Source: Bagarius yarrelli
Lineage: Eukaryota > Chordata > Actinopteri > Siluriformes > Sisoridae
Length of the DNA stretch: 64,000 nucleotides
Direction of reading: 5' to 3'
Assembly: GCA_005784505.1 (NCBI GenBank)
Contig: VCAZ01000102.1
Span: forward strand, 496,001 to 560,000
Below are positions 51,701-60,120 of the stretch, piece after piece (position 1 is the stretch's first letter; the number at the start of each line of letters is the position of its first letter). The translations under genes and the position numbers were made by a program. The notes under the pieces were generated by a model. The model was not told the origin of the DNA. It did no database searches and saw only the letters and a list, made by a program, of their open reading frames with translations.

Positions 51701-54700
51701 ACAAAACAAAACACACCTGAAGTAATGAACAACACATGACTAAACAAACCAATGAAAACCAGACACAAGGACAAAGGGAAGCACAAGACAGGAGGTAAAC
51801 CAAACAAACTGCCTAGGCTATGACAAGACAAGAACATTTTAAGGAGGGTGGAGGAGGGGATGTGGTCTAGGGGGTGGGATGGCGGACCAGGCTCTGCCAG
51901 AGAGTCCCTACTCCTGCCCAAAAAATCGTCTCTTTCAGGGCCAGAGCTGAGGCCCTTGGAAGTCCAGCTGCCCTAGTTGTTTCCATCTGAGGATCCTCCA
52001 CACTGGATACCAGTCTTGGCGCCATGGTGCGCGACAGGCATTTGCTAGTATAGCTTAGCCTAGACATAAAACAATAAACATGAAACAAGAACAACATCAA
52101 ACAAGAACATGAAAACCTGACATGTTTGAACCTCAAACACTAATTGAATGGCTGTTTCATCGCAGTGGGGTTTTGTAAGAGAAAGTGCCGACCCCTTCAT
52201 TAATTTCCAGAATTGTTCCTGTTAAGGTTATGGTAATAGTGTTACTGAAATACCAAAAATGGCTATAAAAAGCGAGGTAAATCTCACAAAGGCGAGGGAA
52301 ATGTTTACACATTAACTAAACTGCACATACATATCGTATGCAGTTGTTCAGCATAGTATTTGATCTATTGCATTTAAGTATTTAGTATACATGTTTTTTT
52401 ATTCAATAAATATTTTTATAATATTACATTTTTGCTTGCATGGAGGGAAAGATTCAAAAATGAATTGAGGCAAGATTAGGCAGCATGGTAGTTTAGTGGT
52501 TATTAAAAATATTTTAAGCAATTTTTATTTGTAAAAATGTGAATTTTATTTAATGTTTAAATTAGAAAATCATGTTGTCATGACTTTTTAATCATATTAT
52601 TTTCAACAGTGTGACAACAAGCTGTATTCTTGTTTTCCATTTCAGAAGCCAACCTATTTCTTTTTTAATTTATTGTTTTATTTATTGTATTGAAAATTAA
52701 ATGGCCAAAAGGTAAAGAGACATCCTTATGTTAAAACAACAACAAAAACATGACATTGTGATAAAGACAACTGAGAGGAATCCATGTTGCGGTAAAAGGT
52801 TTCTTTTAACAAACAGAGCAAATACAAAGACATGGTGGATATGCAGGCGAAGGTCGGTACACTTTAAACACTGAAACACTTTGCAAACAAAACCGACGGA
52901 CAGAGACAGAAATTGTGAACAGGACGTAGCAAAGATCTAAACCAGAATTAAAACGACATGAGAAACGCTTGGTAAGTACACTAGCTAACAATACTTTACA
53001 ACGTGGTGTCCATGACGCTAGCATATAAAGCTAGTCACCGGAAGTAACAACAGCGAGTAGTTGTCCAGAGAGGGTGCCCTCTGGGAGTTGTAATTATTAC
53101 AGACTTGGTGGTTTAGGTGTTGAAGTTCCCAACACCACCAAGCTGCCACACATGGGCCCCTGAAAATGCCCTTAACACTTAACTGCTCAGTTGGATCAAT
53201 GAGAAGCGTAAGTCACTCTGCATGAGAAGGTCTGCTAAATGCCATAACTGTAATAGTACTGAAAGATATGGATTTAAGATCATTTTTAAAAGAACCGTTG
53301 GGTAAGAATCTATTGGTAGGATTTTTATTTGGCATAGACACTTCAGAATCCTTAGATACTGCACATAACCATTCAGAAAATCATTGTCAGCCATTTTAAT
53401 TTCGAACAATTTAGTTTCATCTTGTGTTACTTCCTCCTACGAGAATTAATGGCAAGAAAAATTTACTAAACTTTTTTTGTGTTTCTCGCACATCTAAAGC
53501 ATATTTTACAAGCATTGTATCTTAGTTAACTGAGCAAAAGTTTTTGTAAAACTTTGTAGCTTAGATCCATGATCATTACTGTAAACTAAAAATCAAACTG
53601 AAAAGACTGTAATGGATAGTGATGTATCATTAATGCTAGGTAAAATTATTTAAATGTTAAACTCAGCTGTTAAAGAGAGCAATAAATGAACATTGCGTGT
53701 CCGGCTGGAGGTTTTTGCTCAGTGTTTGGTCAGTGTCTGAGTGCTGGGGGAGAGCAGGGAGACGGGGCAGCACCGCCAGCCAGTCCCTGCGTGCACCCCA
53801 TTCCTCCCTAGCTTTTGCCTGCCAGTCGGGACACTGGAGGAACGCGAGGGGTTCCCCAGTCGATCTCTCAAGCTAGATGTGATGTCGATGGCAACATCTG
53901 AGAGTGGGCTCGAGTCCGTTGAGGCTGACGATTCTGCTGAGCTGTCCAGGGCTGGGCGTCAGTCAGAGCGCGACAGCTGCCACTTGGAAGTTTTCTTCTG
54001 CCCTTGTGGCAAGGGCTTACACTGCCTCTGGGCAAGCTGCATCTTCCCTACATGCCATGGCTACCCTGCAGGTATATCAGACTCAGGCATTCCAACAGCT
54101 GCACAAGGGGGGGCCCAACCCGGAGCTTCTGCAGAAACTGAGCTCTGTGGCTGACTATGCCCTTTGGGCTACGAAGGCCACAGCACAGGCTCTGAAAAGG
54201 GTGATGGCCACACTTGTCTTCTCCATCTCAGAGACAGCCCCCTGCGAGAGCTCCAGTGGCACCAAAGCAGTCGGGACCTACAGCCAAGCCGGTTCACCCG
54301 GCAGAAAGGTAGCATTGCAGGCCCGTTGCCAGGACAACCCAGGCAGGAGATTGCGGACCAGTTTGGATGCTCCCCTCGGAGGGGGACGGGGTCGAGCTCC
54401 TATCTAACCTCGGCCGCAATATTCTCCTCTACTGGGTCAAACCTCCAGCTTGGTGCATCCGTTAAGTCCAGATGCTTCCTTGCTGATAACTGCCATCGAA
54501 TCCCAACTAAGTATGGGCCTCCCTGCTCAGTCGGTTGTCCTCCGGGGACCGAATGCTCAGCCTATTTGATGCATGGGGTGCAGCCTGTTCGGCTTCTGTG
54601 TTCATCAGTGGTGCCAGGCCCGGGCCCTGTAGGGAAGTTGCGCAGTGGCAAGGACACTCGTCTTCCTACCATGGCATCTTCCCCAACCAGCCACAGCGAT

Positions 54701-57700
54701 CCCACCTGGGGTACTCTGGATGTGTCTTGACGGGAGCCATTAGTGTGGTACCTTGAGGCTTGGGTGAGCCTCCCCTTCAGGCTGTCCCTGTCCCCACATG
54801 TCTTCATGAAGCTCACGGCAGCTGCCTTAGCCTCACTCAGGAAGGCGGGCATACGCATCCTCAATTACCTCGACAACTCGCTAATCCTAGCTCAGTCACG
54901 AGAGGTTGTGGTTGCGCACAGGGCCGGGGTGCTCCACCACCTTGCCCAGTTGGGGCTTCAGGTCTCTTCTCTTTTCTCGGTATACATTTTGATTTGGTCG
55001 TGATAAGGGCTTGGCTCTCCACGGAGCGGGCTCAGGCGGTGCTGAAATGTGTGAGCTCCCTCAAACACAGTTCTGCGGTCACCCTAAAGCAACTTCAGAG
55101 GCTCTTGGGGCATTTGGCATCATCGGCCGCGATGGTGCTGTTAGGCCTGATGCACATAAAACAGCTTCAGCACTGGCTTCACGACCGGGTCCCGAGATGG
55201 GTATGGCATCATGGCACACAACGGGTGCAGGTAACCACGATGTGTTGCCGGACTCTCAGTCAGTGGGCCGACAACTTGTTTCTATGGACAGGCGTGCCCT
55301 TAGAGCAGGTGTCCAGATGCGTCTACCACGAGCTGGGGCGCTGTATGCAATGGGCATGCAACTGCAGTGTGGTTATCCCTGAATTGGTTTCGAGGGCAAA
55401 CATGTGTTGATCCAATCAGATAACACTGCGATGGTGGCCTACATCAACCATCAAGGCAGAGTACGCTCTTGTTGCATGTCTCAGCTTGCCCGCCATCTCT
55501 TGGTGTGGACCCAGCACAGGCTCAAATCTGTGCATGCCACTCATGTCCAAGGCAACCTCAGTCGTGTAGCGGACATGCTCTCATGACAGAGACCCCTTGG
55601 GGGCGAGTGAAGGCTCCACCCACTGACGGGCCAGCTGATTTGGAGTCAGTTTGGCCAGGTGCAGGTGGATCTGTTCGTCTCGACAACTGCCAGTTGTGGT
55701 ATTCCCTGTCCGAGGACCCCCCTCAGCAGGGATGCACTCATAGATCAGTGGCTCATCTGCTTATGCCAAGAGAATCTATGGCCACTTTTAGGACAGCGGA
55801 GACACCTGGCACATAAGGCAGGGCATCCAGAGGATCATCAACTACAAGACAACTTCATCCGCTTGTGACAGTGGCACTTTTCTCCCACATGCACTAAACT
55901 ACTACTACACCCTGTTTGAGGTGCAGAACAAAATGGCACAGAGTAAGACCATAACTTCTTCCAGTGACCAGGTGCTCTGTCTCACCACGGCTGGAGCAGA
56001 CAACATCCCTGGCTGTGCTTAGGGCTTTAACTGAGAAATAAGTAATTCGTTTGATAACTTGTTACTGGTAACGTCATTTGTAAAGCATTTTCGGACAAGT
56101 TTACGGACCTACATACACACTTGTTTGTCCAGCACCGTACACACATATGAAAAAATACAGTTTTAATTTCTTAATAAATTAGAATATGGCTAACAGTGGA
56201 ATAGTACAACTAAAGGTTATTAATTTGCAATATATTTTTAACTTATTGTTAACATGGTACATAGGTTTCTTCTCTGGCTATCTTAAAGGGGTGGCAGCTG
56301 AGCATCCCCTATTGACCGACCGTCACTGATCTCAACATTGTTTATTGTCCTATTTGTCTTTAGCTTAACTACACACGACCAGGCCTTCCCACCCTAAACT
56401 CTGAAACATTGGATACTTGGAAAAATGAAGTAAAGAAAAAAGGTTTTATCTGTTGTCCCAATGGTGTAAGTAGTAGATTATTTCAACAAATCAGTATGCT
56501 ATTTTATAGAACTTACTTATCATACCTGAGATACATCTTAGCTGCAAAAGTTTGCTTGTGGTCCCCTGTGTTTTAAATTGCTTATTTCCCTTGACAGAGT
56601 TGTGAGGCAGTTTATTCAAGTGTATCAGGACTTAAAGCTCATCTTACCAGCTGCATCAAGGTACAACGCTGACTTTATAAACATTAGAAATGTTAATGAT
56701 ATGCCATCAAATCAGCAAACTATGTAGAAATGTACTCATTTAAATAAGTCAGTGATTACCTTAAATTGTTGCAACTAACCTGGATAATGTATTATTTTGA
56801 TTATTATAAAGAAAATGTAAATTTTCATTGTTGCCATAATAAAATCATACCAAGCATACACCATTTACATGTTAGGGACTTCTCACAGGCACTTGTAACA
56901 GGTCGAGCTGGGCGCAGGCTTGGAGGAACAAAACAAGTTGTTTTGAACCTTTGAATTTTATTCTTTTTTGCCACTTACCCTCTCTGGGATAGTAGTCCCC
57001 CCTACTATTTAAAACTGCCATTTAAACACTTTCTCGCTTCCACAGAGACAAAGGGCAGGCTTTTCCAAGATAATAAATATACAACCATTTATTTACTTCT
57101 TACAGATACTTCTTAAAATATTTATAACTGATCTTGTCATAACTGGCCAAGTACATTGAGACAGTTCAGCAGTGTTCTTCAAATTATACCTCATTAACAT
57201 AAATAGCTATATATAACCTGTGAAGCAATATATTACCTGACTTGTTTTCTACAATTAGTATTAGAATATTGTGTTTTTAAATGTCAGATACATTCTCTGC
57301 ACAAAAATCTTTTTAAAAAATTTAAATTGCCGTTATTTTCAGCAAAATTTAATAAACCAGGTAAAATTGCAAAGGAAATCAGATATCCATATTGTTATAA
57401 AGCATAATTTGTATATTGGTTTACTGTCTCAGTGAATTTTACTCCAAACAGGGGGATTTTCTAGTAGGAAAGTATACCTGCTTACTGTGTCAGAAAAAAT
57501 TCAGCTCTGAAAGTGGGGTGAAATATCACATTTGTAAGACACACTCACAGGTAAGTCTTATAAAAAAACAAACACAGTTATTACAAACACTGTCATACGT
57601 TTACTGTGCACATTCTGAGACATAATTTATTAGAATTTTCCTTGTCACAAGCTAAAGCACCAGTGTTAGCTACTTTCATACCTTTTGCATACCCTGTTGT

Positions 57701-58061
57701 TTCTTTTTTTCCAATTTAGAATTGGTTTCGAGCAACAGACCAAGTTTCCCACAGAAAGACCAAAGAATCACAGATCAACAAGCTGCAGAAAGACATGAAA
57801 AATGGATTCCCCTGGAAAAAACGGGGTCGGAAACCCAAAGAGCATCTAGTTGAAAGAGTGTTTACCCAGGAAAAGACTCTTTATAGCAGCAATAGACCTT
57901 CCATGAATTACCAAACTATGAATGCAAACACAAGCCAAACACTTATCGAAACATCAAGCCAGAACCTAGGCTGCACCAAGCCCAACAATGTCCCAACTAC
58001 AGATTTGCAGCCTCCTATTAAGAAAAGAGCCAAGACTAAAAAAACACCACCCACAGAGTAA
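36490..58061 (+). CDS. znf512b: znf512b-like C2H2 zinc-finger gene (nine exons, central fingers missing)
   Basis: Nuclear protein with widely spaced C2H2 fingers, a likely transcriptional regulator; known function in fish is limited. Coding exons: 36490-36712, 37022-37093, 45180-45314, 45398-45507, 50841-51161, 56364-56465, 56598-56660, 57452-57550 and 57720-58061. All junction phases agree. Diagnostic blocks are RRKQKTPKKFTGEQPAISGT, PSGRVRRLSAQVAVFHLQEI, LNYTRPGLPTL, SCEAVYSSVSGLKAHL and KYTCLLCQKKFSSESGVKYH. They match vertebrate ZNF512B more closely than ZNF512. No exons were found for the N-terminal finger region or for the three fingers expected between exons 4 and 5. The window therefore shows a shortened protein of about 420 codons. 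It may be a decaying duplicate, or exons may have been missed. Confidence 0.85.
37022..37093 (+). CDS. znf512b: znf512b exon encoding the conserved KQKTPKKFTGEQ block
   Basis: A 72-bp exon, too short to show as a long open frame. The acceptor ag is at 37020-37021 and the donor GTTGTA at 37094. Joined to A36712 it reads RRKQKTPKKFTGEQPAISGT then FGLKG, one of the most conserved stretches of ZNF512B. Phases 1 and 1 match both neighbours. Confidence 0.9.
37330..38693 (-). mobile_element. Tc1-like transposon, minus orientation, in znf512b intron 2
   Basis: The right end is the reverse complement of the cagtgccttgaaa terminal repeat, followed by TA at 38694-38695. On - the transposase start is readable: KWNGSMPQLQTCQNMAVHLN in one frame, and MEWKYATTANLPKHGCPPKL then TEQRRRALVREAAKRP in another. 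The latter is a Tc1 paired-type DNA-binding domain, closing with KPLLKEIHKKSRF. The catalytic half is present as antisense up to about 37340. Frames are broken. The left terminal repeat that should lie near 37200 is absent; the matching one is at 35737. Confidence 0.85.
38697..39480 (-). mobile_element. Rex1-clade LINE, minus orientation
   Basis: Begins three bases beyond the Tc1 end. Minus-strand 39430-39140 reads DPLQFAYYLNHSTDDAIART, LHLALTHLDNKDTYVRMLFI then DPSSAFNTIIPQHLIEKLSL, the Rex1 finger region. The remainder toward 38697 is the antisense of the thumb region, for example near 38900-39110. Stops are present throughout. Confidence 0.85.
39566..40330 (-). mobile_element. Retrovirus-like LTR element fragment, minus orientation
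   Basis: Minus-strand 39769-39566 encodes a short reverse-transcriptase thumb piece with FPGHLISAEDKKR and IEAIQKIPKPITKKQL, as in class I-like fish endogenous retroviruses. To its right, 39780-39960 looks like an untranslated leader read backwards, and 39962-40330 like an LTR with AATAAA on - near 40011-40016. Most of the element (gag and the rest of pol) is missing, and no envelope was seen. The fragment is inactive. Family assignment is tentative. Confidence 0.5.
40331..41110. other. AT-rich DNA in znf512b intron 2, nothing recognised
   Basis: Strongly AT-rich from 40640 on. The word aaaaacactaaa and its complement around 41065-41110 can form an AT-rich hairpin. No coding exon or named repeat is seen. 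Confidence 0.45.
41115..41957 (-). mobile_element. Tc1-like transposon (another family), minus orientation, truncated
   Basis: The left part resembles the end of a known fish Tc1 element (agtgaatgtacagcttgtgt, then gtgagtacatccctaagagg). Minus-strand 41641-41279 reads MSAAGTGELHFIEGTMNANV, then YCDILKQSMIPSLRRHLQDD, the third-D/E side of a Tc1 transposase. The EWKRIQVSTCEALVNSMSKR C-terminal part follows. The antisense of further transposase sequence runs to about 41957, where an RTE fragment takes over. Confidence 0.85.
41951..42570 (+). mobile_element. RTE-clade LINE, 3' part with two internal deletions
   Basis: Starts inside the reverse transcriptase at AFIDLEKAYDR and then jumps to later segments. 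The 3' part (42280-42530) reads through the antisense of the fragment at 12810, for example the RNEFMRGTAHVRCFGEN region near 42320. It ends in the family's terminal sequence ctgtggcgacccctaaaagg plus an agaagaagaa tail at 42555-42568. The tail marks a genuine 3' end and + orientation. Confidence 0.8.
42886..43000 (+). repeat. Direct repeat copy A (partner at 43726-43840)
   Basis: Identical to 43726-43840 except for two transitions (42911 A against G; 42936 C against T). The offset is exactly 840 bp. Homology continues a few bases further left with a small indel. Confidence 0.95.
43726..43840 (+). repeat. Direct repeat copy B (partner at 42886-43000)
   Basis: 115-bp partner of copy A. Sequence beyond the right end differs (agtgtggg against caagagga), so the duplicated unit stops there. 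Confidence 0.95.
44315..44696 (-). mobile_element. Solo LTR (Gypsy-like), minus orientation, with target-site duplication
   Basis: Begins TGTAATGG and ends CGTTACA, the paired TGTAA..TTACA ends of an LTR. It is flanked on both sides by the same 5-bp AATAC (44310-44314 and 44697-44701). On - the interior carries a polyadenylation signal, aataaa, followed by a ggatcctactctgacccc type end, as in Gypsy LTRs. No internal retroviral sequence is attached. Length 382 bp. Confidence 0.85.
45180..45314 (+). CDS. znf512b: znf512b exon 3
   Basis: The acceptor tgcag ends at 45179 and the donor GTAAGC starts at 45315. It completes the Gly codon begun at 37093 and reads MNKVDEKLKVSRTKRPEGAP and later KKKQLTPDLAKRELPSYSQ. 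This fits the basic linker after FGLKG in the family. Ends in phase 1. Confidence 0.85.
45398..45507 (+). CDS. znf512b: znf512b exon 4, degenerate C2H2-type finger
   Basis: The acceptor tttag ends at 45397. It reads PDSEMQNAILEHIDASVSSC then SSVTYKTCPGFKKHLK. The layout follows the family finger CPTC..RKTLVGLKKHM..C, but the first Cys position is Val. Either GTCTGT at 45508 or GTTCAG at 45520 could be the donor. Both are weak and keep the frame; the latter retains the final Cys (HLKVCQM). Confidence 0.75.
46381..47330 (-). mobile_element. L2-like LINE (distinct subfamily), minus orientation
   Basis: The left end has tcatttagcagtatgcttta. 46560-46900 is the antisense of the C-terminal part of an L2-like reverse transcriptase (for example gtcttggggcagatctacct). 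On - 47181-46981 the active-site region reads FAYHYYDDDTQL. Further right on - is LGICGAAWQWFASY, matching the LxGISGTALxWFxSYL block. Heavily decayed; a different subfamily from the other L2 copies. Confidence 0.65.
47520..48200 (+). repeat. GC-rich degenerate minisatellite region
   Basis: A core close to 'gcctgccacgccagaga' recurs at about 47725, 47757, 47788, 47817, 47847, 47877 and 47915, spacing roughly 29-33 bp. In the long frame it gives PATPER, PATPET, TTPETV and AKPETG. A second motif, 'ctgatccgccggcccc', repeats at 48000-48180. Similar blocks occur in gag-side leaders of fish Gypsy elements, but I cannot assign this one. Confidence 0.6.
48216..50670 (-). mobile_element. L2-clade LINE, long but decayed, minus orientation
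   Basis: Left edge is the L2 3' end (cacctttatttatagtgctt). Minus reading shows reverse-transcriptase remnants near 49388-49122 (MLPLGKIIRRHRISFHC). Endonuclease pieces follow at 49742-49551 (MLIVGDFKVQIDD, HCFKHTLDLIIS). Near 50430-50340 comes an ORF1-type segment, PRLFRPDSLHLSRAGAEVFF, of SGNH-hydrolase style. It fills intron 4 of znf512b, just where finger exons are expected. No intact frame. Confidence 0.8.
50841..51161 (+). CDS. znf512b: znf512b exon 5, conserved RTPSGRVRR block
   Basis: The acceptor ttttcag ends at 50840 and the donor GTGAGA starts at 51162. It has 107 codons in phase 0. A charged N-terminal half (KEEEKELFSTDKTKPDPAYM) leads into LKRTPSGRVRRLSAQVAVFH and LQEIAEDELANGW, then KDDLVPDIKR. 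The second half is nearly identical to other vertebrates. Acidic and basic clusters suggest an unstructured linker. Confidence 0.9.
51530..52145 (-). mobile_element. Probable LTR-type repeat, minus orientation
   Basis: Purine-rich + sequence with ggctataaatacactaggaa, then caaacaaaccaatgaaaacc and gacaaagggaagcacaagac. On - this resembles the promoter part (CCAAT-like and TATA-like) of fish LTRs. Ends were not determined and no TSD was found. Confidence 0.4.
52757..53101 (-). mobile_element. Solo LTR, relative of 44315-44696
   Basis: Shares gaaacgcttggta and the acaatactt..cgtggtg order with the solo LTR at 44315, and the aggaatccatgttgcggtaa start parallels aggatccatttgcaggtaaa there. It starts TGTGATAA and ends ATTACA. 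The flanks are GACAT (52752-52756) and GACTT (53102-53106), a 5-bp duplication with one change. Confidence 0.65.
53107..53700. other. Intronic DNA, nothing recognised
   Basis: AT-rich. No exon of znf512b and no named repeat. Confidence 0.4.
53700..56030 (+). mobile_element. DIRS1-like retrotransposon, decayed
   Basis: Much higher GC than its surroundings. gag-like part 53904-54200: VARAYTASGQAASSLHAMAT, then LQVYQTQAFQQLHKGGPNPE. Reverse transcriptase near 54770-55000: LPFRLSLSPHVFMKLTAAAL, then LNYLDNSLILAQSRE. Connection domain 55020-55240: WLSTERAQAVLKCVSSLKHS, then LKQLQRLLGHLASSAAMVLL and HDRVPRWVWHHGTQRV. RNase H 55404-55586: IQSDNTAMVAYINHQGRV, then MSQLARHLLVWTQHRLKSV. It uses at least three frames with shifts. 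No tyrosine recombinase or split inverted repeats were seen, so it is 3' truncated near 56030. Confidence 0.85.
56364..56465 (+). CDS. znf512b: znf512b exon 6
   Basis: The acceptor tttag ends at 56363 and the donor GTAAGT starts at 56466. It reads LNYTRPGLPTLNSETLDTWK, then NEVKKKGFICCPNG. The final CC pair supplies the first zinc ligands of the finger completed in the next exon. Phase 0 at both ends. Confidence 0.9.
56598..56660 (+). CDS. znf512b: znf512b exon 7
   Basis: A 63-bp exon between an acag acceptor and GTACAA. It reads SCEAVYSSVSGLKAHLTSCI then K, completing the finger with Cys, His and Cys ligands. Phase 0 at both ends. Confidence 0.9.
56661..57451. other. znf512b intron 7
   Basis: No repeat family recognised. 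The frame at 56766-56954 has no domain and is not splice-bounded. Confidence 0.5.
57452..57550 (+). CDS. znf512b: znf512b exon 8, complete C2H2 finger
   Basis: The acceptor aaacag ends at 57451 and the donor GTAAGT starts at 57551. It reads GDFLVGKYTCLLCQKKFSSE, then SGVKYHICKTHSQ: a full C-x2-C-x12-H-x4-H-like finger with all ligands in place. Best-preserved finger of the gene. Confidence 0.92.
57720..58061 (+). CDS. znf512b: znf512b terminal exon
   Basis: The acceptor atttag ends at 57719. It reads NWFRATDQVSHRKTKES, a basic segment FPWKKRGRKPKE (AT-hook-like GRKP core, possible nuclear localisation), and a Thr/Asn-rich tail ending KKRAKTKKTPPTE with TAA at 58059-58061. The NWFR start and GRKPKE match the family. 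Confidence 0.9.
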   Translation, partial: NWFRATDQVSHRKTKESQINKLQKDMKNGFPWKKRGRKPKEHLVERVFTQEKTLYSSNRPSMNYQTMNANTSQTLIETSSQNLGCTKPNNVPTTDLQPPIKKRAKTKKTPPTE

Positions 58062-58097
58062 CATGACACGATGCTGTTTACAACATGCAAGTAAACA

Positions 58098-58103
58098 AAT
58101 AAA
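58098..58103 (+). other. znf512b polyadenylation signal (AATAAA)
   Basis: AATAAA 37 bp past the znf512b stop. A second one at about 58133-58138 (caataaaat) could also serve. Both are consistent with a very short 3' UTR. Confidence 0.55.
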
Positions 58104-58374
58104 ATATTTAATTAGTAAGTCATCATCTCTACAATAAAATATATTATGCAAAAGATGAAGCTGAGATAAATTAATGGGTATTAAATGGTGTATCGACATT
58201 TCAGCTTAAATGTACTTTTTAGCTAGACATTTAAATCTAGCTGTGCTAAACAACTAATACTAAGATTTTTTTAACACATCTAGATGTAAATATAGTCCCA
58301 GCAAACATTTGTTCTTGTTAGGGCAGCCCAGTGTGGGTCAAACTACAATTGTAATACAAGATGCATAGGCAGGT

Positions 58375-58450
58375 AGGGCCCTCGTAGGCTCAGTGGTTAA
58401 GATTTTGGACTGCTGACCAGAAGATCCTAGGTTCAATTCCCAGCTGTTGT
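58375..58450 (+). mobile_element. tRNA-derived SINE head, plus orientation
   Basis: Reads ggctcagtggttaagatttt (A-box like), then ggactgctgaccagaagatc and the B-box-like aggttcaattcccagc. It is the same head seen in reverse at 31840-32040, here in + orientation, with the body missing. Confidence 0.65.
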
Positions 58451-58589
58451 TTGAAGTATTTGTTGGTGGCTTTATAATTCGAGAGCAGAGTCTTAGGTTT
58501 GTTTTAAAAAAAAACATAGTTAACGAACGACAACAGCTGTAGTTTTGGATAAACATCCTGTAAAAATTAGAAAAACCCTAGGGAACCGC

Positions 58590-60120
58590 TAAAGCTCTTT
58601 TGAGGGTGGTAGGGGTGAGTGTGATGGCTTCTACCTTCTTCTTGTCCATATGGATGCCTTTGGATTTAATGACATAACCTATAAACTGGATTGATTTCTG
58701 GTGGAAACTGCATTTTTTGGCTTTAAGAAACAGCTGATGTTGCCTAAGCTTTTTGGCCTCTTCTGTGACTACACAAGAATGCCATCGATGTGAACCAGGA
58801 CAAAATAGTGGACATACTCACAGAACACCTCATTCATGTAGCCCTTGAAGACAGAGGGGGGTGTTAACCAGGCTGTACAGCATTACCTTTACTTTTTTTC
58901 ATTTATTTCCTTCGCGGATATGAATAAGTTTTTATGCACTTCTAAGGCCAAACTTGGTGAAAATTTGAGTTTCTTTAAGTTGTTCTAGGGTGGCTGGGAC
59001 AAGAGGAAATGATAACATTACTTAATAGTAATCTGGTTAAGAGCATGGTAATCAATACAGGCCTCAGCCCCATCCTTCTTTACCACATAGAAAAATCTGG
59101 GGGCAGCAGGAGACTTGGATGGACAAATGTAGCCCTGTTGTATACCCTCTCTGATGTACTCCATTATTCTGGAAAGAGGGTAGATTTTTCCCTTGGGCAC
59201 TGGCGCATCTGGTAGCAGCTCATGTCACTCGTGGGATATTGAGGACGGGTTGAAAATGTTTGGAGAACCTGTCCCTGTAGACCACAATATAAGCAATGAC
59301 CCTGGGTTAGCCGACAGTGGCGTTCAGCATTGGTGAGCATTTGCATATGATCCATAGCTGGTTCTGAAGAGAAAAAAAACTGGAAACATCTTAAACACCA
59401 CTTCATGTGTTCAGCAATACAAATAGCCTGCTGAATGAAAAGCTTAAACCCGATTGAGTTTGTAAAGTGGGTTCTAGACCCTTACGAAATGTGGTGAGCA
59501 GAGAGCATTCATTCCACCTACTCGAAGCAGCTAAACTGTTGAAATTGCAAGGTATATGTGGAATTGCAAGGTATATTTATAAATGGAACTTTTACCTTGC
59601 CGCAGATGATATAACTGGGGTTATACCAAAAACGCCCCCCCCAAAAAAAATAATTCTAAAATGTGTAAGAAATGCTTCCAGACAATAAACCACTGGGACA
59701 CAGCTGGCGATAAAGTGGTGCGTTCCAGCGGCGATTGAAGCACTATCCTCAATGACTAATTCGTGGATCAGACCTTGAGCTTGTTCGGTACCCGCTGAGT
59801 TTATGTTGTACAAGGTCTGACAGGCCAGACAGGCTGTAGTGGATTTAGGAGACTGGAACAGAGGACAGGCTGGGAAAAGGAGACAGATGAAGAAGGAAAC
59901 CAGTAGACAAATGGGCCTAGAGCAGACTAAGAAGATGAACAGATCTAGGAGAGGAATCGAAAAGAAAAATATAGGTAGAAAACTAGTAGTAAACAAAGCG
60001 TCTATGCGTCTTTTAACAAGACCAGACAAATACATAATAAAAAGGGCAAGATTGGGCATTGGGTTTCTACATAACTGGGCTCCTTTTGGTAACGTCGGAC
60101 GGAAAAGAAATGCGTTTGAC
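58590..60120 (-). mobile_element. Ty3/Gypsy fragment, minus orientation
   Basis: Minus-strand 59200-59018 reads MPKGKIYPLSRIMEYIREGI, then GYICPSKSPAAPRFFYVVKK and CIDYHALNQITIK, a Gypsy reverse-transcriptase start. Minus 58810-58760 carries FVLVHIDGILV in place of the YIDDIL catalytic motif, so one catalytic Asp is Gly. On - near 59830-59650 a gag-like N-terminus (NSAGTEQAQGLIHELVIED) is seen. Protease and most of gag are missing or decayed. Confidence 0.7.

Noticed and set aside
54562..54864. 100-codon frame on -
   Set aside because: Antisense of the DIRS1-like gag/reverse-transcriptase junction; GC-rich DNA makes long shadow frames.
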